NCBI GenBank assembly: GCA_030704615.1
Contig: CM060734.1
Location: 31,076,042-31,140,041 of the forward strand
Origin: Takakia lepidozioides
Taxonomy: Eukaryota > Streptophyta > Takakiopsida > Takakiales > Takakiaceae
Length of the DNA stretch: 64,000 nt
Direction: 5' to 3'
Of this stretch, positions 1 to 12,373 are shown piece by piece (positions within the stretch are counted from its first letter, which is position 1; each line of letters opens with the position of its first letter). The notes under the pieces are model-generated. The model worked only from the letters and a program-made list of their open reading frames with translations, did no database searches and was not told where the DNA came from. A program made the position numbers and the translations under genes.

Positions 1-1
1 C

Positions 2-169
2 GGTGCTCTCGTAGCGCCTACTTACAATGTCACAAATACGCGGACCATTGGTAGTACAATTTTTCAAGGCAATATGACGAACTGTACCATTCAGCTTACT
101 ATCCCCGATGCCGCTACAACGACCTCATTGCTTGCAAGCATGTCAACACCGAAGGAGAATCCAAACTGA
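2..169 (+). CDS. 3' end of an unrecognised ORF (partial at window edge)
   Basis: An open frame runs from the left edge to a TGA at 167-169, giving 55 residues. It is rich in Thr, Asn and Ala and has three N-glycosylation sequons (NVT, NMT, NCT), as expected for a secreted or surface domain. I do not recognise the family. It could be the last exon of a gene starting outside the window, or a chance open frame. Nothing in the next 2 kb continues it. Confidence 0.35.
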   Translation, partial: GALVAPTYNVTNTRTIGSTIFQGNMTNCTIQLTIPDAATTTSLLASMSTPKENPN

Positions 170-2344
170 AAGTAGTTGATCTCATTCAATAGTAGTTTAG
201 GAGATTCAGTGCATTCATTCTTACAATTCTCTGAACTGCAGTAATCTTCACTACAATTTTTGAGTAGTTTAGATCAGAATGATCTACAGCCTTGGAGCTG
301 CTCATGATGTACATAATTATTTTCCAATGTAATTGAAGATTCTGTCTCGATATGCTCGTGTTCAAGCTTCTTGCAGTTATTTTGTTGTCATGCTGGGGAA
401 GACGATGTGCCTACAAGTTATGCTTTGGATTACATCCGGATTGGTACCAAGGGGGTATCTTTGGGTAAAAGATATACCCACCCAACATTGATGTAGACAA
501 ACAACTTAGCAATTGCACAAGGAATACCTCCCTCCCCACCATGTTTGGGGCCTTGGGGGGACCAAGTGGGGGCATGCCTCATGAGGATAGTATGTCATCC
601 ATTATGGCCAACCTAGTTATAAAGTGAGGGTTGTTTGGTCAGTTGGTCACCTAATGTATGGGATACCCCTAGACTTGGGAAAGCTTTTATCATTCGCAAA
701 AGATGTCCAAGTTGTTCCAAATGGGAGACACTACTTCTTCAACGTGAAGCCACACTTAGTTTATGCCTGATTTGATATAAATCACACATATACATTTGGT
801 TAGAAATTATATTAGTAAGTTGAAAACACAACTTCGCAATTTACTCTAGCGACATGTTTAAAATGTTGTTCTGTCTCTCTCAAAGTCTTCTTAAAAAGGT
901 GTCCACCTTCAGAGTCCTTTGGGATGATGTGACACCATAATTTATGTTAGCTTTGGCAAGAATAAACAATTCTTCTACTATACGTTCTACTTGACCTTAA
1001 AGAAACTTTATCTTTATCTTTATTTGACTATATGTATAAAATAAACTGGAAAATACTATCATGTCACTAAGTTGTGTTTCAATGATGTCACATAAATTTT
1101 TTCATACAAAAAGATAATTAATATTATGACTATATGAGTATCATAGATCATATAGTCATAACAAAATGACATATAGTATACCCTTTATAGTAAAAGGATA
1201 GTTTATCCATTTCATTTTTCTCTCTTTTAGGGGTGGCCGGCCTTTAATTCCACTGAGAAGAGGGCAATGAAAATATAACCTTGTGACCTTGAGGCATACA
1301 ATTGCTTAGTAAAGTCTTCAAAGTTCCCAATTTTAAGTTGGAGCTGAATTACTGGATCACTCAGGCTATCAAGACAATGACAAGCAAGTTGCTCTGATGT
1401 GATGTGTTCATTTTATCATCTTCATGACCTTATTTCACCTCAATTTTACCTCCAACGTTGCCAAATGATGGTTACTAGCATGAAGAATCGCTAAGACACT
1501 CGCAAGTTACAGCAGCAACAGAGGTGTGATGGCTTGTCGGATTGGGAGTCCCAATTTGGAACTCGTGAGTCGGCCTCCTTTCTAATTTTGGAGCGGCCGT
1601 CATGACTCATGACCCATGTCATTCTCCACGAATCACAAGCTCTGGGCTTTTGAGTTGACAAGATCAATGCTACTTTAGGTCCACATTAGCTACCAAGGAA
1701 ACTGTAACTATGGGGGGGTACCTTGGCTCTAAATCAGTTGGGTTCTTTTAGAAATGAAAGCTTCTAAACCATTTGTAGTGTTGCATTGTTGTCACTGAAA
1801 AGATAATCTAAACCCACTACCAGAAAATCTCCAGTTTGATTTTAACTAACAGAAAACACTTACCAGATATGGACTTTCCTTGCTCTTGCAGGCGGCAGCT
1901 TGTGTAAAGTGTGTGAGAGAGGAGTATGGCGAGTTGCGAGGTTCCGATGCTACATCGGAAGGTGTTGCTGTGGGTTTCTTATACGCTAGGTGGGTTTCGA
2001 TCAATTTTTTCAAGTATTCAGCTGATTATGAGCCGGCGAGTGAAAGTGATTGGTGATTGGTTGATGGGCTGTGAGTGCAATTCAAAGAATCTGTGACGTG
2101 TTGTTCAGGTTGTTGGATCTCTTCTGGCGGAGTGGAGTGATCTGTTGCAGCTGCGGGTTCCACAGCGCAAGTGTGATGTAACGCATATGACGTACCCTTT
2201 TTTCGAATATGAAACAATGTCACAGTTACGTGAAACTGGCAGTATAGGAGGGAGTTATGAGGCAAGCAGATGTGACTTGAGGAAGGGAAGCCTTTCCATT
2301 GTATAGCGAAGCAGGGAAAGCCGCTACAGTTCGATCAAGTTAGG
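170..2344. other. Intergenic DNA, no gene seen
   Basis: AT-rich sequence with no convincing open frame, RNA gene or transposon protein. The last few hundred bases must contain the promoter and 5' UTR of the gene starting at 2345, but I see no clear TATA box to place the transcription start. Confidence 0.4.
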
Positions 2345-3728
2345 ATGGAGTGGGGGCGGGGAAGTATTAGCGGCTTGCTGCTGCTCCTCTTCCTATTATG
2401 TTCAAATAGCTGCACCTCGTCTGCGGTGAGTTTCTCGAGTGTATTTCACTTCGTGGTTTTGGGAGAGTTTGTGCTTGAGGATTTAAATCGTAGACAGAGA
2501 TGCTCCATGACTACAGTTTCAAACCAGGGCTTTTCAATGCTGCGATGGTTCGAATGTTGTTTCGTCGCTATAAAAAAGTGAGTTTGCGCAGGAGAGAGGA
2601 ACTTACCAAGGATGTTTCCTTCTCAGTGATATTGATAGCTTGGCGTAGGGATAGACTGTAAAGTTGAAAATATTGAACTTGACCCCAAAGGTAACAGTTT
2701 TTCATTAGGTCACTTAACACTTATATTAGGTCAAGTAGTGAGAGGTTCTACCTGTGGGGCAGCTACTTGCTTCCGAAGGACACCACCTCTAATTGTGTTG
2801 AAGACATTGGAGAAACAAGTATTTTCTCTGGCTTGCTCACATGGGGATGGCAATATGTGTTTAAATCAGGCAATGCATGGGTTGGCAGAGTTTTGTGCAC
2901 ACAATTGCAAACTCTAAGCTCTGTATCATGATTCACACACACAGAGGAGACAGTGACAGATGATGATGTATCCCATTGACTGTTCCCTGCATCGTTGGCT
3001 ATGATATACCCTTGCGGCTATAGTTCCCCATGTCAACTCTCACAGACATGCAATATCTTCTCTCTCTCTCTCCTCCCATGAACCTCATTAATTCAAGCAT
3101 GCAAAAACCATGCATATTAAGCATACGATATCCAATTCCCTGCAAGTAGATTATCATCAGGGTTGGACCACGGCTCAAAGCCTATAGCTGTGCTTGTGAT
3201 TGCCCCACTGTTGAGTGTGTGCCGCATGGTGTGCTATGTACTGCATGTTGGTCAAGGTCAGACCTATGGTCCGCGTGTATGTGGGGGTGACATGACAATG
3301 GGTGCAGCAGCTGTATATTCATCATCTGTTACCGCAAGCATGTATTGCTTCTTGTCATTTGTGAGCGAGGGTTGATTGATTGCATAGGGAAGAAAGAGAG
3401 GTAGTCAGTTTAGCAGCTCTTGAGTGACTCAATATGGTCTACCTATACAGGTTTTGAGACTCAGTAAGGAAAAGCTGGTAAAAGTTTCAATTAAGACGAA
3501 TTTGAAGTCTTGAATGGTGCAGTCTTGTGTTGTAGTAATTCCATCTAGTAATTCCATCTAGCAGGAGGAGGCAAGGGTATCCATTAAAGTCAACCGTGGA
3601 TGGTTCATTTAGCTATATGATATCTGGCTCTTGTTGAACTTACTGGCTTCCTTTTCTAATAAATTCTTGCTGTGGTGACCACCAGGAAAAGTATAAGGAT
3701 AAGGAAGAAAGGTGTGTTCTGAAAGCAG

Positions 3729-3771
<43 letters not shown>

Positions 3772-6700
3772 TTGAATGTGGATACGTTCTTTGTAACAAC
3801 ACTCAAGAACTGCCTGATCCCTCTGGCTCTCCATCCTTGAACATACTGGACATTTGATGGCAAACTAATACATGATATCTCCTGTAGCAGCAGCATAACA
3901 GAGTATATGTGTACTCCTTCTACATGATCCGGTCAATGGACATCGCTCTCTTGGCTGGTCTACTGTAGCCAATGCCTTCTATCAGCATTAGGAAACCTGA
4001 AAATGAGAGGCTTGATAGTTTTCTCTCTCTCTCTCTCTCTCTTCCCTTGAATGTTGCTAAGATCTTTATAGACAGCATTCAAGAATTGCCTGATCCCGTC
4101 ATTCTGTTCAGGTTTTTCTGTCTAGAATGGAAATGGAAATTGGGTAACGGGATGACTCACTAGGGTGACTCATGAGGGTTCACCCTGGAGGTCTTACCTA
4201 AAGCTGCTGCCCTATATGGTTGGTAAGCTTGGCCACTCTTCTCATTTGGAAGAGAAGCACGCAAGAGCTGAAGGAGCTGACTACACTATGGCTACAAGCA
4301 AGGTATCCATTCAGATTCCTTCAACAGTGTGATGGGCTGCTTAGTATGGCAACACAAACAGAGTTGACACTATGAGGAACTTACATGGACTTGACTACGC
4401 TCTACTCTGAATCTAGGAATACTTGTGCAAAACCAAGGGCTCCTATGTGGGTCCTGCCTTGAGTACTTGGTCTTCCTTTTGGGAATAGGTGCTTGTTGTC
4501 TTCCTACTACTACTGTCGCTTCCTATAGTATGAAAGTGAGGAGGCAGATCTGTTCCTTAGAAGGGCCTACCTTCTGATTGCCACTTTGTACACCTAAAAA
4601 CTGGTTTTCCAGCAAGGATATGTAAAGGGAGGTATGGAGGGCAGATCTGGGTAGAGACAGTTTGATGGTGCTTAGATTAGGCTGTATGATGTCGTTAAAC
4701 AGAGGCAAACACAGCACATTGTGCTTAGTGTTTTCTTGCCCAGCTTTGACATGCTATGTGAACTCTCTCTCCTCTATCCAGTATTCTTCTTGGTCGTTGA
4801 ATACACCATCAAACGGTTTCTTACTCCACTCTGTCTATTTTGTTTTTGCTTCTAACATGGTCTAATTACCTTTGTGTAGAGGCTAAACAGCCCCGCCTGG
4901 CACCATGAACTATTGGGGCTTGGCTATTTGGCTCCTCTCCCACCTCCTATCCCGGGTGTATAGGCCACTTTTGGCTGCAATTGACTACTCTCAGTTCCAT
5001 GCCTTTGTACAAGAGAAGGACATGAGAAGGGCATTAAGATTCTGATGTGGCTTTGTGTATTGTTCCATGGTATGTCTTCATACTCACGAAAATGGAATAC
5101 ACCTTCGATTGAATTTCCTTTTCAGTTTTCCACAGAGCTACACACATAACCTTCATGGTTATGAATGACATATGGTGTGTCATAACGTGTTATCTGTAGA
5201 GAAGAGTTTTACTGTTATCTTTAGTACTACATAGAGAAGAATGGTGTGCACCCCCTATTGGGTGATGCATACCATCTCACCTAATTAAGGAGGTGACCAC
5301 CATGGCACATGGTGGTGGCCCCCCCCCCCCCCCCCTTTCAATGGCCACAAGGCTACGGCAAACAACGTCTTACGAGTACATTCTCTCTCCCCCCTTGAAT
5401 GTGGATACATTCTTTGTAACAACACTCAAGAACTGCCTGATCCCCTCTGGCTCCTTCTCCATCCTTGAAAGTGCAGGACATTTGATGGCAATCTAATACA
5501 TGATAGCAGCATAACAGAGTTTATGTGTACACCTTCTACATGATCTGGTCAATGTACATTGCTCTCTTGGCTGGTCTACTGTAGCCAATGCCTTCTATCA
5601 GCATTAGGAAACCTGAAAATGAGAGGTTGGATGATTTTCTCTCTCTCTCTCTCTCTCTCTTTCCTTGAATGTTTCTTTGAATTTCTCAAACTGGACGCAG
5701 GGTCAATGGCCACAAGGGTATGCCAAACAACGTCTTATGAGTACATTCTTTCCTTGAATGTTGCTAGATCTTTATAGACAGGATTCAAGAATATCCTGTT
5801 ATTCTGTTCAGATTTTTTTGTCTAGAACGGAACAGGAAAGTGGATAATGGGATTACTCACTAGGGTGACTCATTAGGGTTCACCCTGGAGGTCTTAACCC
5901 AAAGCTGCTGCCCTATATGGTTGGTAAGCTTGGCCACTCTTCTCATTTGGAAGAGGAGCAGGCAAGAGCTGAAGGAGCTGACTATACTATGGCTACAAGC
6001 AAGGTATCCATTCAGACTCCTTCAACAGTGTGATGGGTTGCTTAGTATGGCAACACAAACAGAGTTGACACTATGAGGAACTTACATGGACTTGACTACG
6101 CTCTACTCTGAATCTAGGAATACTTGTGCAAAACCAAGGGCTCCTATGTGGGTCCTTGCTTGAGTACTTGGTCTTCCTTTTGGGAATAGGTGCTTGTTGT
6201 CTTCCTACTACTACTGTCGCTTCCTATAGTATGAAGTGAGGAGGCAGATCTGTTCCTTAGAAGGGCCTACCTTCTGATTGCAACTTAATACACCTAACAA
6301 CTCGTTTTCCAGCAAGGATATGTAAAGGGAGGTATGGAGGGCAGATCTGGGTAGAGACAGTTTGATGGTGCCTAGATTAGGCTGTATGATGTCGTTAAAA
6401 AGAGGCAAACACAGCACATTGTGCTTAGTGTTTCCTTGCCTAGCTTTGACAGGCTATGTGAATCTCTCTCTTTCTCTCTCTCTCTTGGGGTTCCTAGCCA
6501 GTAGCTGTAGTGGTCTGAGTGTTCTGGTTTATTGGCACATAAGGCCTCAGAGTTTCAAGTGATGTTATACAGGTCCTCTTCTTTCTTTCTCTCTACTTTG
6601 TTGTAGGGTATGGCAAACAATGTCCTATGAGTATATTCTATTTTGTTGTTCCATATTTTCACATGGGCCCTCTGGGTCTCTTTGGAACGTGATGTTGTTG

Positions 6701-9403
6701 CATGAGCCTCAGTTTTGTTTCTCTACAAAGAATAAAAACAAATAGAAGTATTTAGCCATGGGGGATGCACTTCGGCGCTCCACTGCCGAAATTGTTTCTC
6801 CATGAAGCAGTTCAGCAGGGCGAAAAGAAGATTATTTTTACCTGTAGACATTTTGGCAGAAGACTCATGAAGTCGAGTTAGGTCTCACAGTGAAGTCAGA
6901 ATGTCTCAAAAGGAGGAAGAAGTGGGTTCAAACCCTGTTGAATTGAAGAATTTCGTTACCTGCAGACCATTTGTGGTAATTTGTGCCAAAATGCAACAAC
7001 CTTCTGTTGGATGATTGCATGTGGCCAGGAGGCGCCAGGAGGCAGACGATGAGAGGGTGCATTGCTCCAGAGCTAGGAGTAGGACAGCACATACCATTAT
7101 CGCTGAGGTCTCCCCTCCTACTTGCTTTTCCTTTTGAGGGCACCTTTTTGGCTGGCATCACAGTGAAGGCTATTTGTGGTTGTATCTGGTGTGGTAAGGA
7201 AGGACAGAGGTGGTGTCTTGAAGTGTACTGTAAGGGCATGTGGTGACAGTGTTGGATTTTGGGAGCTGTGACCAGTATCTGATGCCGTTTGTGGAGGCGG
7301 AGCGGTATAACTTGTCAAGCAGCAGCTGCCGGCTGCATCCACACAATGACCTGTTCTGGGAGCAGGAACAGCAAGTAGAGGAGTTGCGGCCGACGCAGTG
7401 GCAGTGTGGCTACTGCAAGAAAATCTTCCGTTCTCGAGAGTTTCTTGATACTCACTTTGACAACCGCCACTCCAGCATGCTTGACAAGGTGCACTTTTGA
7501 GAATTAACTTTAAGCTTTCCTTGTCCAGGACATGCGTGTGCAAGTGGCCATTCATTGACTTGAAGACCGTTATTGTCTGCTTCTTACTCGGAGGTTTCCC
7601 TGTAGGACTTGAGCATGATGCACGTGCCTACATGTCTTACTCAGTCTGTTTACAACCAGGACTTCTCCCAGTTAACTGTGCTTGTAGGTGTGTGGCATAA
7701 CTGTTTGTTGTCGTTAACTACAGTGGGTGGGTTGGTTCAGGGCCCGAATCGGTGCTTGGCAGACTTATGTGGAGCTTTGCATTGTGATTATTTTGATGGC
7801 CTGTCAAAGTCCCAGCAAAAGAAGAGAACGTGTAAACCTGCTGTAATTGACAGGAATCGTCATCTTTGTGAGGTGCGATGTACTTCCTGGAGGTTCAGCT
7901 GTTTCTTAGCTCGCTTCTGTCACCAGTAGACTTGTCTACATGTATAAGGAAGCATTCAATGTTTTAGCTTGGTGGTTTTTCTGGCCAGGTCTTGGCAAGC
8001 AGTTGCTTCCCACCTGAAGGAAGTGCCAGTGCTCACCGATTAAATGGTAAGTAATGCTCATGCTCAAAACCACTCCCCTTTCTCTTTGTTTCTGTGTGTG
8101 TGCCCTTTACTTTGACAGTGAGACTCGCAGTACAGTCACAGCCACAGTTGTTATGTTTGTTACCTGCTCGGGAGTAAAGCCATACTGCTGGAATCAACGT
8201 GATGCTTTGTACTATGATCTGAATGCCATATACGTAAATGAGATCTGGACCCCCTGTAACCACATGGTCTGTATGCAAGAGCCCCATGGCATTTTTAGGT
8301 TGATTTCAGATACCCTGATGGACTGATATCCACTAGTGGGTTCAGGAGGGGTCCTATCATAAGTGGACTATGCCTTGAAGGGTATGTCATAACCACAGTT
8401 CATACGGAATAGTCGACAAGTGATGTTACTCTGTCCTATTCGAGACAGTGTAAGTGGCAGTGTCCATTGTGTTTCCTAGCAGTTTTGGCTTGTTGGGTGG
8501 ATTGTGCCATATGTTCTTGGTGAGTTGCACATAATTGCTTAGGCACACTGCTGTGAACTGGCAGATCACACCCGTGATTTGAGGTATCGAGACTTAAAAG
8601 AAGTGGGTTTGTAAAGCTTTTCCATTTAGAGTGACACTGGGAGGAGGGTGTGACAGATTTCTTTAAACGTCAATTCTGTGATGCACATACTTGTAGTCAA
8701 CGGCGCCAGCCCTTTCCTCGTGGAAGTGGGGTAAGCTTCTGGCAGACGAATGGGCAAACTTATTTTTATTATATTGGTGGTGCTCTATAGTGCTTCTGGT
8801 TTTGACAGTTCCTCTTCCTACTGTGCTTTTGGAGGATGTCGAAATGATCTGATTGCCCGCCCTGGTTGCTGTTTGGAAGCAGCTTAATAGAACACTAGGT
8901 ACTGGATGAGAGGAACATGCTACCGAGCTTCCCTCTTGCATTGATTGGGTGTGCAGATAAGAAACAGGTCACTCTACTTTGCAGTATCCCTGTTTACACT
9001 CATTGTACTGGCAATTTTTTATGGAGCTGTGTATGCACATAAGCGGTATGGATTTCTTTTGCCTTTTGCTCCCTGATCATTTTTTGATGTTGATCCTTTA
9101 GTTAGCACACAAGGAGCTTCAAGTTCGTGAGGTTCAGACTATGATAGTGAGACATGGACTAGATTTCTGGCACCAGGTGCATGGAAACCAGGGGAGAAGG
9201 CATCCTGATGCAATGGTGTTAGTTATTTGTAAATCATCACTGTTAGGTGTGTAGGCTTGATGTATTTTACAGAGGATCACCTCATAGATATTTTACTCAC
9301 GATTGTTGGTGTAATGGGCAGGGAAATGAGATTGACAAGCAAGAACTTGCAACGCCTGTCCCAGCGGCCTGTACACAAGCTGCAGAAGTCCAAGCCATCA
9401 TGA
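2345..9403 (+). CDS. Plant membrane-anchored C2H2-like zinc finger protein, 8 exons
   Basis: Exons: 2345-2425, 7039-7107, 7276-7488, 7741-7872, 7989-8046, 8657-8730, 8957-9045, 9322-9403. The phases join to give 265 aa. Residues 1-27 are a signal peptide with a Leu-rich core. A CSRARSR motif follows near residue 35. A single C2H2 finger has C94, C97, H110 and H115 (C-x2-C-x12-H-x4-H), followed by conserved Cys blocks (CLADLCGALHC, RQFCDAHTC). A transmembrane helix spans about 215-237, then a basic tail ends in KSKPS. This matches a small plant family annotated only as C2H2-like zinc finger proteins, of similar length and the same block order. The signal peptide and helix suggest a type I membrane protein with the finger in the lumen or outside, so DNA binding is unlikely and a Cys-rich fold is more plausible. 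The function is unknown. The start is the only ATG that gives the signal peptide. Each exon was fixed by family similarity plus GT/AG and phase. Confidence 0.85.
3730..3768 (+). repeat. (CT)n microsatellite
   Basis: A clean CT dinucleotide run of about 19 units in intron 1. Open frames read through it only encode Arg-Glu or Leu-Ser repeats and are not genes. Confidence 0.95.
3770..6474 (+). repeat. Direct duplication (about 1 kb x2) inside intron 1
   Basis: Copy 1 is about 3770-4772 and copy 2 about 5392-6474, nearly identical over long stretches (for example 4370-4740 against 6070-6440). Copy 2 carries about 80 extra bases at 5673-5757. These repeat a module also present at 5341-5390 (ATGGCCACAAGG followed by a CAAACAACGTCTTA-type motif). 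Both copies are bounded and interrupted by CT microsatellites (3730-3768, 4022-4042, 5637-5660, 6464-6486), which may have promoted unequal exchange. Confidence 0.85.
5319..5335 (+). repeat. Poly-C homopolymer
   Basis: About 17 consecutive C bases directly after a GTGGTGG stretch in intron 1. The length is likely to vary and to be a sequencing or assembly error hot spot. Confidence 0.9.
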
Positions 9404-10248
9404 AAATTCTCATGCTATTATTCTTGCCTGCTTGGCCCATGTGATTATAGACACGGGGTGCTGACAGCCAGCAGTCATCGTAAAAGAAACATGTTCAAGC
9501 TGTGCCAGTACCTTGTATTGAATGTACACAGGTGACTGTTTTTATCACACAACTCGACACCCAGTTATCAACTTTGAGGATGAAGCTGTCCTTCAACAGG
9601 AAGCTTTTTGAGTGTGGACAACGTTGTTTCATCACATGGGGGGCGAGCAGCTATTTGGCTAACCGTTTAACCAGAGGTTGGTCTGACACCAGAGATGGCC
9701 TGGAGAATGGCCATATTTAGATGCCTCTAGTCAGTGTCGAGGAAAAAGTGCATTGTTGTTGCATTTAGAAGTCAGTGTGGTCATGAAGTGACCCTCTGCA
9801 TGTATGGATTCAATGCTAGTCTTTCTATTGCTTGGCATCTTTTATTTAAAGAATTTGAGACAACCATTGTCACCCATAGGGGCACTGCAAAGCTGCCATA
9901 CACAAGAATCTCATGCTGTTTGTAACCTTCAGGGGGAGGTACATAGCTTCCACCTAAATTTTGCTAGTTTTCAAAGCATGGTTTTCTCTACTAGTTTCTG
10001 TATCCCAAGTGACAACACAGTAACCGGCAGGAATGTCAGGGCCGATCATGACCTGGTTTTGGTCGAGCGATGTTGGTGTTCTTTGTTTGTCCATCAAACT
10101 ATTTTTCTTCACTCCAGAGATCTGATGAAAACTGGGAGTCCATGCACCTTCTCCCCCTCTTAAATACCCATAAATGTCCTTACAATTCGAAACTACATTA
10201 GATATCCATTATGCAGTTCTTTCAACACATAATGGGATGAGGCTTCAG

Positions 10249-10386
10249 ATGTGCTGACGATGATGCAGGATGAGCTTTGGATAGCACATCAATCCAAACT
10301 CGCTGCATACACACCTCTTGATGTTGATCTCCCTCCACGAAGCCTTGAGTATTTTAAGTCAGCGCGCCGCCATAGATTATACGGAG
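10249..10386 (+). CDS. Orphan exon candidate of an unknown gene
   Basis: Flanked by a plausible acceptor (GGCTTCAG) and a strong donor (GGAG|GTGAGA), with one open frame of 45 residues in a protein-like composition (contains AYTPLDVDLPPRSLEYF). I do not recognise it and could not chain it with certainty to another exon. The next possible coding segment is 10690-10900, where two frames are open. It may be a relic or a piece of a gene whose other exons are too small to see. Confidence 0.3.
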
Positions 10387-12257
10387 GTGAGACAGGGAAA
10401 TGCGAGTGTTCTGATGCATTGTTGTGTACATAACATAGGCTTCTTCGTCGATCCTACATTGTGGGCAAAACACTTTGTGGTCTGGGTGGTGGAGAAAACA
10501 GCAAATTGTTGTGGGCCCCATTTTTTATCTTTGGGTGGCCCACAGTCGGTTCCCTCACACATGTTCGGCGGGGACGCCCCTCGAGGTTGCTCCGTGGCCC
10601 TCGCAGAGAAGATAGCGTGACACGTGGGAATGGTATGCTTGGGAAACCCCATACCTACCTCGTGGGATTCAGTACTCTTTTCTTCAAATGCAGTGCCGCA
10701 GGAATATAGTCACAAGGGCTGCCGGAAAATTCTGGTCCACCAGCTGCGCTTGGAAGCTCCGATGGCCCACTACCGATCGGCAGCGATGGTGGGTTTGGAT
10801 GGATGCTCTCAATGCTGGCTGCTCATTCCGTGTTCGGGAATCACGTCAGCTCCTCGACGCCTACACAAATTTAGCAGGAGTTTGTCGCCAGTTGGCAAGG
10901 AAGAGGTGGGTTGGTTGGTCACAGCAAGCCACACTCAGTGTCCCTCTTGCTTTCCGGCTCAGAATCCGGAATGAGACTGTGGGTTTGCCTCCCGGCAGAC
11001 CCCAAGCCCTTGCTTCGGTCCTCCAATCCGGCCTGAGTCACAGGCACGGGCCGTTCTCACTGCCCTCCCTTCTTCTACCTCAACACGCCGATCAGAAGCT
11101 ACAGTAGTTAGATTTTCCATGGTCTCTTGTACCTCTCAACACACTCTCCCCACTTCATCTCGCACATGCTGGCCATCAACTGACTCAGCACACACATGAA
11201 AGGTTCGTGTTAACGTGGCGGAAGCTCTGTTGCTGTTGATCGGTTGGGCGCCGCGTGGCTGCAGAGCACTGTGGAGCAGCCTCAAACCTGCTCTGCACTA
11301 TACCTACCTACCCTCTGTTGTGTGTGAGCCACACTGTCCTGCAGCAAAGCTTTTAGTAGCTCTGTTGGTGGATGCAAATCCTGTACATTTGTGTGTAATG
11401 TAATCCAACAATTTAATTGAACTGCGCACTTTTAGCAGTCGGTAATCAAGTGAATTGCGATGCATTTCACATCAAGGCCTATTTGGAATTCCCTACCAAA
11501 TGCCCAATTCTTTGGGTAGCCCCCTGCAAAGTTGCGAGGGTCCAAGCTTTAGCTGGGTAATAAAAAAAACTTGTCAAATCTTTATCAATGACAATCTATG
11601 ACCCAACTCAAAAAAGAATGACACACATGTCATGAATCAACAGGCTGCCCCACTGCAAGGTCGCAACAACAATGGACAATCTCTCTTTTGCAACTGGTCA
11701 AAGAATCTGTATGCGCGCGTGCATATACCCACCTACATATTATTCTTCGCATGTTGAAATTATTGGGTTATGGTCACTCCCATGACCGCCAAACATCGTT
11801 CCCAACCATGCTGGAAGCATCATTGATCGATAGTTTTTTCCCCTTATTTTTAAAAGGTAAGTGACGCCGGCGGCGACGACTGCTAATAAATTTACCAGCC
11901 CCCTTAATTGAGAGGAAAAACTAACCTCTTTCCAAGTAACCCCGCCATGAGAGCCCAAGGGAAGCGGTAGGAGAGTAAAGTTTGTTTAACGTCCAGTGAA
12001 GTTTTCTTGTTTTTTCTTTTCTTTTCTAGGGAAGGACCACACACAAATAGGTGGCAGGATTTGCAGTGAGCCCAGCATCAACAAGAGGATTTCTCATAAA
12101 CAAAACCAACAGAGAACAAGGGAGAAGAGGGAGGTGTGGGGCAGGCTTGGGAGAGAGGTAGGTTCGGAGAGAAGGCCTGTGCCGCCTCGGCAGCGGCGTT
12201 GCATACTCGTGCGCTATCGTCTGCAGAGTGTGGGGGGATCGTTCTTCCTGCGAGCGA

Positions 12258-12284
12258 GCGAGAGAGAGAGAGAGAGAGAGAGAG
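12258..12284 (+). repeat. (GA)n run in the leader of the translocator gene
   Basis: A GA dinucleotide run 90 bp upstream of the start codon. GA/CT runs are common in plant promoters and 5' leaders and are bound by BBR/BPC factors in known cases. A regulatory role here is inference only. Confidence 0.6.
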
Positions 12285-12373
12285 GGCGTCCCTGGATCTC
12301 TCTCTTTGGGCCTCTGCCAACCCTGGGTTGCGTGGTGGAGGCGGCATTTGGGTGAGATTGTGGGGCGCCAGCC

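Larger units (their letters stand above)
9404..12373. other. Mostly non-coding stretch between two genes
   Basis: Contains the 3' UTR of the upstream gene and the promoter and leader of the translocator gene. Overlapping open frames at 10461-11107 in all three forward frames have no recognisable family and are GC-rich, so length alone does not support them. The only segment with exon-like borders is 10249-10386, listed separately. The leader of the next gene, from about 12000, is purine-rich. Confidence 0.4.

Noticed and set aside
3609-3896. Open frames through CT/GA runs (also 12136-12444 and 36165-36539)
   Set aside because: They consist of Arg-Glu or Leu-Ser repeats created by the microsatellites and have no exon borders or family features.
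9106-9130. Alternative last exon of the C2H2-like gene ending ...RTQGASSS
   Set aside because: It fits the phase, but the exon at 9322-9403 also fits and gives the family-typical basic end (KREMRLTSKN...KSKPS).
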